Shown one piece after another: positions 17,856 to 26,037 of a stretch of 64,000 nucleotides of DNA. The stretch is from Terrimonas sp964445775 (GTDB lineage Bacteria; Bacteroidota; Bacteroidia; Chitinophagales; Chitinophagaceae), in contig CAYUMH010000003.1 of the NCBI GenBank assembly GCA_964445775.1, positions 1-64,000 on the forward strand, written 5' to 3'. Under the pieces are notes generated by a model. The model saw only the letters and a list, made by a program, of their open reading frames with translations. It ran no database searches and was not told the DNA's origin. The translations under genes and the position numbers were made by a program. Position 1 is the stretch's first letter; every line of letters starts with the position of its first letter.

Positions 17856-18746
17856 CTAATTCGCTGTGGGGCAACGGTAACTTTGCAGGTTAAAGGTGAT
17901 GAAAATGCTGCCTGTCATAAAATGATCCTTTTGCTGGCTGTTACCACGCTGTCGGCCTTTAATACCAATAGGGGTACCTATTTCATAAGAACGGTCGCTC
18001 AACTGGGCAGCAACAGATGGGGTGCCATCTGCGTTGTCCGGAAATACAGACCGGTCAGGGTAAACGCCGCTTACATCATCCAGGTAATCGGTAGTGGTAA
18101 AGCGGTATAAAATTTCGGCGCCTATATTAAAACGGCTGTTAAGGGCATATTTTACACCTACACCAACCGGTACACTTAAAGCAATCGGGCTGTATGTTTT
18201 AACCTTAGGCTCTGTTGAGTTAGGTGGAGGATACTGTCCTTCTGTGCCCAGCGGACGTAAAAAATACTTCTGTCCCTGTAAATAGGCATAAGGGTCGTAG
18301 CTGAAAGCTCCTACACCCAGGGTAACATAAGGGGTAAAATTCAGTCCGGGTTCACCGGGTAAAAACCGGAAAAAATTAAAATCGCCCTGTAAGGCAAGCT
18401 CCCAGATATTACTGTTAAAGCTCAGGTTACGGCGCTGCATATACTCGTTATGCGTATTGTACACATCAGAATAACCTACCTGGGCAAAGGAAAAACCTAA
18501 ACGGGCGGCAATATAATTACCAAAATTTTTGCGGTAAAATAAGGAGGCGGCGGGCTTTACACGGTTAAACTTGGCCCGGGTATTAATGTCACCAAAATAA
18601 TTGGCGGCACCAATACTTACACCTATCTCACCTTCCTGGCGGTATGGTCCATAAAAAACCTGTGCATAACTGTTTGATGTATAGATGGTTGCGGCTAAAA
18701 AAAGCATACAGCTCACCTTAAAATAGATACGATTACGTTGTTTCAT
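17856..18746 (-). CDS. DUF6089-like outer-membrane beta-barrel protein
   Basis: Exported protein of 296 residues with signal peptide (FLAATIYTSNSYAQ) and alternating strands typical of an 8- to 10-stranded outer-membrane barrel (EGEIGVSIGAANYFGDINTR, YIAARLGFSFAQVGYSD, ALSVPVGVGVKYALNSRFNIG). The N-terminal GVSIGAANYFGD pattern and a place next to nadK match the DUF6089 family of Bacteroidota; PorG of the type IX secretion system is a similar small barrel, so a link to secretion is possible but unproven. The Met at 18746 is preferred to 18794. It is the last gene of a five-gene minus-strand run. Confidence 0.78.
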   Translation of the reverse strand: MKQRNRIYFKVSCMLFLAATIYTSNSYAQVFYGPYRQEGEIGVSIGAANYFGDINTRAKFNRVKPAASLFYRKNFGNYIAARLGFSFAQVGYSDVYNTHNEYMQRRNLSFNSNIWELALQGDFNFFRFLPGEPGLNFTPYVTLGVGAFSYDPYAYLQGQKYFLRPLGTEGQYPPPNSTEPKVKTYSPIALSVPVGVGVKYALNSRFNIGAEILYRFTTTDYLDDVSGVYPDRSVFPDNADGTPSVAAQLSDRSYEIGTPIGIKGRQRGNSQQKDHFMTGSIFITFNLQSYRCPTAN

Positions 18747-18811
18747 AAGCGAATAAATGTTCTTACGTCCAGTATAGAACGAAGATAATGGCATTTTCTT
18801 TTCAAAACACC

Positions 18812-19690
18812 CTAATTTCTTTTATCAAATCCCCAGGTTAATTTATTGTGGAGGGTTTGCAGGAAGCTGTTCTCCCCCAGCCGGATAAGGCTTATATCAA
18901 ATGTTTCCTTACGCACCGCCAGTGAAATATTCTTGCCCACTATTTCCCGGCGCGAATCCAGCGAGCAGATGATATCTTCATACCTGCTCTCTACTTCAAA
19001 GGAAATGATCTGGTCATCCGGTACAATTAAAGGACGTACATTCAAATGATGCGGTGCAACAGGTGTGATCACAAAACTGCCCGAATCCGGGAAAACAATG
19101 GGGCCACCGCAGCTTAACGAGTAGCCGGTTGAGCCGGTTGGGGTAGCCACAATTAAACCATCGGCCCAATAAGTATTTAAAAACTCCCCGTTCAGGTAGG
19201 TATGTATTTTAATCATGGAAGCGGTATCCCGCTTATGTATCGCAAACTCGTTCAATGCAAAAGGTACGCTGCCAAATAAAGGCATATCCGCATCCAGGTG
19301 TATCAGTGACCTTTTGTCGGTAATAAAACTCCGGCGCGATAAGGATTTCAGCGCCTCTTTCATATTATCGCGGCCAATACCGGCCAAAAATCCCAGGCGG
19401 CCAAAATTAATGCCCATAATACTGATGGGCTTATTTTTTACCAGGGCCACCGTATCCAGCAAAGTACCGTCACCACCCAGGCTGATCATAAATTCTATCT
19501 CATGATTCAGGTGTTCCGATAATTCGAAGGATTGCACATGTTCCGGCAGGGTAACAAATGAACGTATCTGGTCTAAAAAAGGTTGATATATGATCGGTTC
19601 GATCTGCTGTTTCAATAACTCCTCAAAAAACAAGGTCACATCAGCTTCTTGCCTCGCATCTACACCTCTGCTATATATAGCTGCTTTCAT
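18812..19690 (-). CDS. nadK: NAD kinase
   Basis: ATP-dependent NAD kinase making NADP+, 292 residues and cytoplasmic. Diagnostic motifs are GGDGT at residues 72-76 (catalytic, in ISLGGDGTLLD), GINFGRLGFL, and the NAD-binding TPTGSTGYSLSCGGP. Length and motif spacing are normal for the family. It starts 6 nt after the stop codon of the POTRA outer-membrane gene, so the two are co-transcribed, an arrangement often seen in this phylum. Confidence 0.97.
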   Translation of the reverse strand: MKAAIYSRGVDARQEADVTLFFEELLKQQIEPIIYQPFLDQIRSFVTLPEHVQSFELSEHLNHEIEFMISLGGDGTLLDTVALVKNKPISIMGINFGRLGFLAGIGRDNMKEALKSLSRRSFITDKRSLIHLDADMPLFGSVPFALNEFAIHKRDTASMIKIHTYLNGEFLNTYWADGLIVATPTGSTGYSLSCGGPIVFPDSGSFVITPVAPHHLNVRPLIVPDDQIISFEVESRYEDIICSLDSRREIVGKNISLAVRKETFDISLIRLGENSFLQTLHNKLTWGFDKRN

Positions 19691-19696
19691 GTAATC

Positions 19697-21145
19697 TTAA
19701 TAAGGTGACTTTTTATGTAAATATAGCCCGTTTTGACCTATCTGGTTAAACGAGTATTCCAGCTTCAATACAAAGTCGTAAAGGGTTAATACGTCAATGC
19801 CAAAGCCCCCGGTCATCAGTAAACGGTTGTCCAGCCTGTTCAGGGGGGAGCTTTGAGGGTTATATACATAACCCATGTTCACAAAACTTTTACCGTAAAA
19901 AGTAATAGGGATCTGTTTGGGTATTAAGGTTTTTATACTGGGAAAACGGATATTAAAGGCAAACAGTTTGCGGTTAATAGATGCCCGCACTATACCGCCG
20001 GCCACACCGTCAATTACATTATACTCATAGCCCTGCATAAAAAAATCGCCATAGCCAAAAAGGCGCTTCGCATAAAACGGTTGTTTAAAGGGAGCCGATA
20101 TGGACCCAATCACATTCAGGTTCACAAATGTTTTTTTATCAAGCGGCCAGCTGGCAATACCTTTTGCCGAAACATGCCATACATTCATGGCTTTGGTATA
20201 ACCTCTTTTGGCTAACGTAAATTCCAGGCCATAACCGGTGGTGGGATAGGGTATATAATCCATATTAAAATAGCTCATCCCGTAATAGATCTCGGGGTAA
20301 GCGATCTTGGTCCTTCCTCCCGGGAAATAGTTAGGGTTAAGCTTTAACACCGTATCCAGCACCGTTTCATGTTTATACGAAAAACCAAAACGGTGACGGG
20401 TATAAATAGCGGGGCGATAGGTCAGCTCCACCGAGCCGCCATAAAAATTACGTACATACTTATTGGGGTCTTTATAAAAAACCTGTTTATCATCTTCGGT
20501 ACCGTAATTGATCTCCCGGTTACTGCCCAGTTCCATGCCCACACGCATACCCCATTTCATTTTTTTATCAATGTATAACCTGTCGTAGTTATAGGATAAC
20601 TGGCGGGTATAACCGGTAATAAGCCAGAACCTTAACTTGTCGTTATACCCGGTGGTATTGTTATGCATTAACTTAATGCCATAATTCACACGGCTTAAAC
20701 TGGCTTTTTCTTCTACCAGCCATTGATTCAGATTACGGTCTACAGGCTTGAAGTATGGGAAAGGAAAAATATACCAGCGTTCTTTCACCTGTACCAGTAT
20801 GTCTATCTGGTAGCCTTCAAAGCTTTTTAAGGCTACCGTTACATCGTGGAACAGGGTGGTGTTCATTAACTGTATCCTTGCTTTTTCAAAACCACCTACC
20901 AGGCTGTTAAGGGGTAAGTGGTCACCCGATTTAAAAGGAAGCTCACGGAGTATTATATTATTACGGGTACGCTTATTGCCCACCAGCACAATATTTCTTA
21001 CTGTAAAAAGGCTGTCATAAGTGGGAACAACTGAATGGTTGGAAACGGTGTCAACAGGAGTATCTGTAACATGTTGCCCGAAACTACAGGAGCAAATGAG
21101 GGTAAAAATGGCGAGCCATACAATGTATTTTTTTTCTTTCAACAT
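19697..21145 (-). CDS. Outer-membrane protein with POTRA and surface-antigen (BamA-like) barrel
   Basis: BamA/TamA superfamily protein of 482 residues with a signal peptide (LAIFTLICSCSFGQ). One POTRA domain is visible at about residues 45-125 (VRNIVLVGNKRTRNNIILREL), followed by a beta barrel (LIPKQIPITFYGKSFVNMG, LKLEYSFNQIGQNGLYLH). BamA itself has about five POTRA domains and about 800 residues, so this is a short paralog, perhaps for a specific substrate. It sits between a CBS-domain gene and nadK in the same operon. Its substrate is unknown. Confidence 0.85.
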   Translation of the reverse strand: MLKEKKYIVWLAIFTLICSCSFGQHVTDTPVDTVSNHSVVPTYDSLFTVRNIVLVGNKRTRNNIILRELPFKSGDHLPLNSLVGGFEKARIQLMNTTLFHDVTVALKSFEGYQIDILVQVKERWYIFPFPYFKPVDRNLNQWLVEEKASLSRVNYGIKLMHNNTTGYNDKLRFWLITGYTRQLSYNYDRLYIDKKMKWGMRVGMELGSNREINYGTEDDKQVFYKDPNKYVRNFYGGSVELTYRPAIYTRHRFGFSYKHETVLDTVLKLNPNYFPGGRTKIAYPEIYYGMSYFNMDYIPYPTTGYGLEFTLAKRGYTKAMNVWHVSAKGIASWPLDKKTFVNLNVIGSISAPFKQPFYAKRLFGYGDFFMQGYEYNVIDGVAGGIVRASINRKLFAFNIRFPSIKTLIPKQIPITFYGKSFVNMGYVYNPQSSPLNRLDNRLLMTGGFGIDVLTLYDFVLKLEYSFNQIGQNGLYLHKKSPY

Positions 21146-21208
21146 TTAAATCTAAATCACAGGTCTCTAAAATACGCAGGAAACTTTAAAAGTAATATTA
21201 AAATCTGG

Positions 21209-21874
21209 CTAGATGCTTAGATAGTTCATCAGATTGTCATAGTTACTTTTAAGTTCGTTTTCATAGATTTCCTCGCCAAAATAATACTTGATGGTGTATT
21301 CGTATCGTTGAAAGCTGGCTATGATATCAGAGATCTCCATTTTGTTTAACCGTACAGTAATCAGGGTTAAACCGGTATCGGGGTGGGTACTGCTGTTTAA
21401 CTGGGTTATCTGCGCATCATTCTGCTCAACAATCTTACTTATTTCACTGAAAGAGTACTGTAAACTTTCAATTTCCAGTACAATAATGCCTCCGGGTTGG
21501 TGAATGCCGTTAAAATCGGCCAGTTGCCGTAACAGGTCAATATGTGTTACAACGCCTAACAGGTAACTTTCCTGGTCAATAACAGGCGCTATGCTTAAAT
21601 CATGATCTACCACCAGCTGCAGTGCTTTAAAAAAGAATTCATCGGCTTTAACCGATGCAGGCAATAAGCTGTGTTGAAGACTTTGCAGATCGTTATCGTC
21701 ATTTTCAACGGACAATAACATTTCCTCGCTTACAAGGCCCAGGTATTTATCTTCTTCGTCAATAACCGCCAAATGTAAGGTTTGGTTATCGGTCATTAAC
21801 TGCAAAGCCTGGTAAACCTTATCTGTGAGTTTAAGGGAAGGTATGGCCTGATATGTTAAATCGCCTGTAAGCAT
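21209..21874 (-). CDS. CBS-domain protein
   Basis: Cytoplasmic protein of 221 residues with two CBS motifs: about residues 5-60 (SLKLTDKVYQALQLMTDNQT, HLAVIDEEDKYLGLV) and about 70-125 (VKADEFFFKALQLVVDHDLS, APVIDQESYLLGVVTHIDLL). CBS pairs bind adenine nucleotides and act as energy sensors. The last 80 residues form an ACT-like or other small alpha/beta domain (GGIIVLEIESLQYSFSEISK). No catalytic domain is attached. It is part of the run leading to nadK, so nucleotide sensing would fit, but that is inference. Confidence 0.88.
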   Translation of the reverse strand: MLTGDLTYQAIPSLKLTDKVYQALQLMTDNQTLHLAVIDEEDKYLGLVSEEMLLSVENDDNDLQSLQHSLLPASVKADEFFFKALQLVVDHDLSIAPVIDQESYLLGVVTHIDLLRQLADFNGIHQPGGIIVLEIESLQYSFSEISKIVEQNDAQITQLNSSTHPDTGLTLITVRLNKMEISDIIASFQRYEYTIKYYFGEEIYENELKSNYDNLMNYLSI

Positions 21875-21907
21875 GCAGTGCGTCTTTTATAAGTAAGACC
21901 AAAACGA

Positions 21908-22687
21908 CTAGGCAACTGTTGCAGGCTCACTCAGTTTTTTTAAAAATTTATGCAGAATTGCGTTAAACTCATCCGGAACCTCCATCATGGGAGCGTGACC
22001 ACATTTGTCAATAAAATGTAATTCACTGTTGGGAATCAGTTTATTAAACTCCTTTGCTACAAAGGGCGGCGTAATATTATCGTTATTACCCCAAATAAGT
22101 AGTGTGGGTAATTTTATCTGGCTTAACTCTTCGCCCAGGTTATTACGGATAGCGCTTTTAGCCAGGGCAATAATCTTAATAACCTTTAAGCGGTTATTGG
22201 TTATTTCAAATACTTCATCAACCAGCTCTTTTGTTGCCATGGCCGGGTTGTAAAAAGTATATTCTGTCTTCTTCTTTATATATTCGTAATCACCACGTTT
22301 GGGATAGGAATCGCCCATACCATTTTCAAAAAGCCCGGAACTGCCGGTAAGTATGATGGATTTAATGCGGGGCGACTGGTTTTTCAAATAATAAACCAGG
22401 CCAACATGCCCGCCTAATGAATTGCCTAACAGGTGAATATTTTCGTAATTACGGGTTTCAATAAATTTATGAACATATTTAGCCAGGCCGCCTACGCTGG
22501 TGCTAAGCAGATCCATTTCCAGTAAGGGTAACATGGGCACAATTACCTTGTAGTACTGTTTAAAATAGCCGATCAGTGGTTCAAAATTGCTTAAAGCACC
22601 AAATAGCCCATGCAACAGCACTAGTGGTTCGCCTTCCCCCTCTTCAATAAAGCTAAACTTATCCTGATGTTTAATTTCGTAAGTCAT
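21908..22687 (-). CDS. Alpha/beta-hydrolase
   Basis: Alpha/beta-hydrolase-fold enzyme of 259 residues without a signal peptide. The nucleophile elbow is GNSLGG, the oxyanion-loop HG is in LLHGLFGALSNF, an acidic residue lies in WGNNDNITPP, and the catalytic His is in KCGHAPMMEVPDEF. This resembles MhpC/BphD-like and esterase members; the substrate cannot be read. It is the first gene of the cluster running to nadK and DUF6089. Met at 22687 is preferred over 22735 because the fold begins at once after it. Confidence 0.88.
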   Translation of the reverse strand: MTYEIKHQDKFSFIEEGEGEPLVLLHGLFGALSNFEPLIGYFKQYYKVIVPMLPLLEMDLLSTSVGGLAKYVHKFIETRNYENIHLLGNSLGGHVGLVYYLKNQSPRIKSIILTGSSGLFENGMGDSYPKRGDYEYIKKKTEYTFYNPAMATKELVDEVFEITNNRLKVIKIIALAKSAIRNNLGEELSQIKLPTLLIWGNNDNITPPFVAKEFNKLIPNSELHFIDKCGHAPMMEVPDEFNAILHKFLKKLSEPATVA

Positions 22688-23153
22688 TATATATTGATAA
22701 GCAATATTATTTTTTGCTAAAATAAACGATTTCAAGCAAATATATCCTCAAAACATACATGATAGCCAAAACGGCAATCGATAAAGCAAATATATTTTTT
22801 GCTGTTAATACTGTATGCAGGTTATATCTTTTGTATTAAAGATAAAAAAACTAAAGCCAACTTTACCCCTGCTGGCATAACAAAATGGCCTGAGTACTTC
22901 CTGTTCTGTAATACGGGATTACAATCTACTGGTTATAAATATATTACAATTACAGCAAATATCATGATCAAATCTTTTTAATTAACAAAACCCCGGAAAA
23001 TAAGGCAGGCAAAGATAGGTGTTTTTTATTAATACTCTACTAAATTAGTAGACTAATATATTTGGTTATTTATTACAAAAATAATAATGGTCATATAGCT
23101 TGTAAAAGGCCGCTTCTTACAGCCGGAGGAGATTATACCGGACACTAATACGT
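22688..23153. other. 466-bp gene-free interval with palindrome and divergent -7 boxes
   Basis: No convincing gene is present on either strand. A 17-bp palindrome, TCTACTAAATTAGTAGA at 23036-23052, has 8-bp perfect arms around one central base. It lies between a minus-strand TATCTTTG box (23010-23017) and a plus-strand TATATTTG box (23057-23064), the layout of an operator shared by divergent promoters. The minus promoter could serve the alpha/beta-hydrolase cluster with a leader of about 320 nt. The plus promoter has no gene. Confidence 0.5.
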
Positions 23154-23708
23154 TTAAATTGTTGCAGGAGTTTCTTCAATATGTCCGGAAACACCATCAA
23201 AAAAATCCTGTAACTGTATAAACATATTCTTAAACCAGGGGATCAGTTTCCCGAATACGTCAATGGATTTTGGTCCCAGCCAGGAAACATAAGGATAGGT
23301 AACAGATTTTTCGGCAACATGGGGTTGTACCAGGTTAACCTGGGTGGCATAAAACAGCAATACGCTGAATACGATAAGATAAATAGCTGCAAAAAATACT
23401 ATTCCTCCCAATCGGTTCACCCAGCCCAGCAAAGCCACTTCAAAAGCTGCTTCAATTAACTTAGCGCCCCAGCGTACCAGTAAAACCACCACAATAAATA
23501 CAAGTGCAAAAGATAAAACAGGTAACCATTCCGACGATACATTCACGGACTGGTTTAAATGGTTTGCCACTACTGCCGATAACTTTACCGCTGCAGCTAA
23601 CCCGATAATAATAGCTACAAAAGAAAAAACGCCTAACAATAAGCCTTGTTTAAAACCTTTGAAAGCTGCCAGTACCAATAAAATAATGACAATTACATCA
23701 ATAAACAC
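23154..23708 (-). CDS. CvpA-family membrane protein
   Basis: Inner-membrane protein of 184 residues with four hydrophobic segments (VIVIILLVLAAFKGFKQGLL, FSFVAIIIGLAAAVKLSAVV, LSFALVFIVVVLLVRWGAKL, GGIVFFAAIYLIVFSVLLFY), matching the CvpA/colicin V production family. In E. coli CvpA is needed for colicin V export and bile-salt tolerance; its role in Bacteroidota is not established. The start codon is GTG. It is the last gene of a same-strand group with yqeY and gldC. Confidence 0.85.
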   Translation of the reverse strand: MFIDVIVIILLVLAAFKGFKQGLLLGVFSFVAIIIGLAAAVKLSAVVANHLNQSVNVSSEWLPVLSFALVFIVVVLLVRWGAKLIEAAFEVALLGWVNRLGGIVFFAAIYLIVFSVLLFYATQVNLVQPHVAEKSVTYPYVSWLGPKSIDVFGKLIPWFKNMFIQLQDFFDGVSGHIEETPATI

Positions 23709-23772
23709 GATGGTATTTTATTTATGGCAAACGATGTTTACCCACTGTACATTGTGCACCCGGTATACTTTG

Positions 23773-24225
23773 TTATTTGCTTAACAACTCCTTTACAATA
23801 GCCGAAATGGCTTTTCCATCAGCTTTTCCGGCCAATTGTTTGGATGCCGCTCCCATTACTTTACCCATGTCGGCAGGGCTGCTGGCGCCTGTCTCGGCAA
23901 TAATAGATGTTATGATGGTCTTTAACTCTTCGGCCGATAACTGGGCGGGTAAAAACTTTTCAATTACGGCAATCTCTTCCGCTTCTTTAGCAGCTAAGTC
24001 GGGGCGGTTTTGCGTGGTAAAAATATCCAGTGAATCTTTACGTTGTTTTACCAGTTTTTGTAACAGCTTTATTTCTTCATCTTCAGTTAAATCACCTTTA
24101 CTGCCTTCAGCTGTTTTAGCCAGTAAAATAGCGGCTTTTATAGCTCTTAAGCTACGCAAGGCTACTTCATTTTTAGCTAACATAGCTGTTTTTAATTCGG
24201 TCATTATATTTTGTTCCAGGCTCAT
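23773..24225 (-). CDS. GatB/YqeY-domain protein
   Basis: Cytoplasmic protein of 150 residues made only of the YqeY domain, which is shared with the tRNA-binding tail of GatB. Typical features are MKTAMLAKNEVALRSLRAI-like opening helices (here LKTAMLAKNEVALRSLRAIK), LVKQRKDSLDIF and the end FLPAQLSAEEL ... KGAMGK-type loop (ADMGKVMGAASKQLAGKADG). It may bind tRNA, but no role is proven. It lies between cvpA and gldC. Confidence 0.9.
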   Translation of the reverse strand: MSLEQNIMTELKTAMLAKNEVALRSLRAIKAAILLAKTAEGSKGDLTEDEEIKLLQKLVKQRKDSLDIFTTQNRPDLAAKEAEEIAVIEKFLPAQLSAEELKTIITSIIAETGASSPADMGKVMGAASKQLAGKADGKAISAIVKELLSK

Positions 24226-24283
24226 AGTTGTAAGTAATTAAAATGGTAAAACAATTTTATGCCGGTAACGGGGTATTATTCAA

Positions 24284-24634
24284 TTAACCCGCGTTATTCG
24301 TTTTTTGCTGCTTTTCCTGGAATTTTTTATAAAAATCCCTGGCAAAAGTTTTCATCTCTTCTACCTGGTCACGATAGTTGGTAGCCCGGCCATAAGTATC
24401 TGCCATGGTCATCATGGTCTGGTAAAAAAAGTCAGCCATTTCATCAACCATCATCTCTTTGGTCCACAGGTCAATACGCAGTGCAGCTTTTTCAGCGCCA
24501 TCCCAGAAAGCGAGCATCATTGCTTTGGCTTTTTGGGCCTGTTGTATAGTGGTATCGCTGGCGTTCCACATAATGGCGTCAGGTATCTTATTCTCGTCTG
24601 TTAACACATCAATGGTGATAGATGATTGCTTCAT
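24284..24634 (-). CDS. gldC: Gliding motility protein GldC
   Basis: Small cytoplasmic protein of 116 residues in the GldC family, conserved across Bacteroidota and first found as a gliding-motility gene of Flavobacterium johnsoniae. Diagnostic stretches are TIDVLTDENKIPDAIMWNAS, RIDLWTKEMMVDEM and ADFFYQTMMTMADTYGRAT. It has no signal peptide or membrane segment. Its presence, with a type IX sorting domain on the protein at 26038, suggests that the organism uses the type IX secretion system. A TAACTTTG -7 box lies 24 nt upstream (24659-24666). Confidence 0.88.
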   Translation of the reverse strand: MKQSSITIDVLTDENKIPDAIMWNASDTTIQQAQKAKAMMLAFWDGAEKAALRIDLWTKEMMVDEMADFFYQTMMTMADTYGRATNYRDQVEEMKTFARDFYKKFQEKQQKTNNAG

Positions 24635-24680
24635 GTAAAATCTAAAGTTTTAAGCGGGCAAAGTTACGCAAATAAGCCTT

Positions 24681-25787
24681 TTATCCCGCAATAGTTTGCC
24701 AAAGCTGTTCAGCGGCTGATGGGTTATTATATTCACGGGCAAATAAGTTCCCTTTCTCTGAAAGCCTCCTGCACAGGTTTTCATCCTTGTACAATAACAT
24801 CATTTGCTGGGCAATATCGTCAATATTATCCGGGTCAACATATAAAGCAGCATCGGGCGCCAGGGCATGCAGGTTTGATTGTATGCTGCTGATAACAGGC
24901 ACTTTACACTGCATTGCCTGTAATACATGAAGGCCCACACCTTCGTAACCAACCGGGGCAACATAAGCATAGGCTGCAGCGGTTAATGACGTTAATATTG
25001 GGGACGGAATATTTGTTACTACCACAACATCGTCCTTGTGTTTATAGGTCGCTAATTTGTCAGTAAACTGTTTGTCCTCATTATCCGTGGCAATGACCAG
25101 TTTCCAGTTACTTTGCTGCCTTTTTTTGAATTTGGAAAAAGCTTTTAACAACCCCAACGGGTTATTGCGTGCATGTAATGATCCGCTATAGAAAAAATAT
25201 TCGCAACCGCTGGTGTATGTTTCTTTTACCTTTTTTTTCTGCTCATAAGGTATAGGCGTGAAATGCTCACCCGTAAAGGGTTTGATAACTGTTACCGTTG
25301 TATCGCTCAGCTTATAGTGTTCCTGCAGTATCTTTTTTTCACTATCTGAAAGGGTGATCAGTTTTGCCCCTTTTTGCAGCAGTAAAGACAACTGTTTAAT
25401 AGTATAGCGGCTTGTACCGGTATACAGTTCCGGTTTTGTCAGGTAACCCACATCGGTTACCAGTAAAAACTGCGGCACGCTGGCAAACAAACTACCTGCT
25501 GCGGCCGGGCCGAAATACACATCGGCCTTATGTTTTTTTAATAAACGGGGTAGGGTAAACCGTTGCCACCAGGCGTTGGTAAAACCGTTTTTACAAACAG
25601 GCCCGGCAGTAATAGTGGCTGCATTTACGGGAAAACTAACAGGTATGGCAAGCGGTTGATCACTGATAAATAAAAAATGATGTTCCGGATTATCAGCCAT
25701 TACCTGCTGTAATACCTGGAATAAAAAGACATCTGTTTCGTTTTGCGCAGGCCTGGTTAAAAACCTGGCATTGATTGCTATAACCAT
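24681..25787 (-). CDS. Glycosyltransferase, GT4-like
   Basis: Retaining glycosyltransferase of the GT-B fold, 368 residues, acting on cell-surface glycans or glycolipids; donor and acceptor are unknown. The C-terminal Rossmann domain begins at EYFFYSGSLHARNNPLGLLK and holds the donor-binding motif GYEGVGLHVLQAMQCKVPVI. In the classic GT4 E-x7-E motif the second Glu is here a Gln. The N-terminal domain has AGSLFASVPQFLLVTDVGYL. ATG 25787 is preferred over the TTG at 25799. A TATTTTTG -7 box sits 9 nt before it. No other glycan gene is adjacent. Confidence 0.87.
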   Translation of the reverse strand: MVIAINARFLTRPAQNETDVFLFQVLQQVMADNPEHHFLFISDQPLAIPVSFPVNAATITAGPVCKNGFTNAWWQRFTLPRLLKKHKADVYFGPAAAGSLFASVPQFLLVTDVGYLTKPELYTGTSRYTIKQLSLLLQKGAKLITLSDSEKKILQEHYKLSDTTVTVIKPFTGEHFTPIPYEQKKKVKETYTSGCEYFFYSGSLHARNNPLGLLKAFSKFKKRQQSNWKLVIATDNEDKQFTDKLATYKHKDDVVVVTNIPSPILTSLTAAAYAYVAPVGYEGVGLHVLQAMQCKVPVISSIQSNLHALAPDAALYVDPDNIDDIAQQMMLLYKDENLCRRLSEKGNLFAREYNNPSAAEQLWQTIAG

Positions 25788-25796
25788 GATATTTTG

Positions 25797-25804
25797 CAAA
25801 AATA
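25797..25804 (-). promoter_or_regulatory. -7 box of the glycosyltransferase gene
   Basis: TATTTTTG on the minus strand (consensus TAnnTTTG) ends 9 nt before the ATG at 25787, implying a leader of only a few bases. Confidence 0.5.
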
Positions 25805-26037
25805 CATATACCTGTGTGAAGTGTTTGCATTGATATTGTTGCCGGGATGGGTGAAATACTATCCGGGTTCATGCATAAAAGCGTAAATGTCCATGTATTG
25901 GCATGGTAAATTTTCCCCGGCTACACCATATTTACTACTTAATTAAAAGAGCAAAAACACCCTTGTATCCGCTTTGAAACTGGTTTACCTTTACCGCGTG
26001 TATGTATGTATTGTGAAAAATCCAAATCCAATCCCTC

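Noticed and set aside
22799..22981. 60-codon plus-strand open frame
   Set aside because: No promoter on that side close by, no domain, and composition like the AT-rich intergenic DNA around it.
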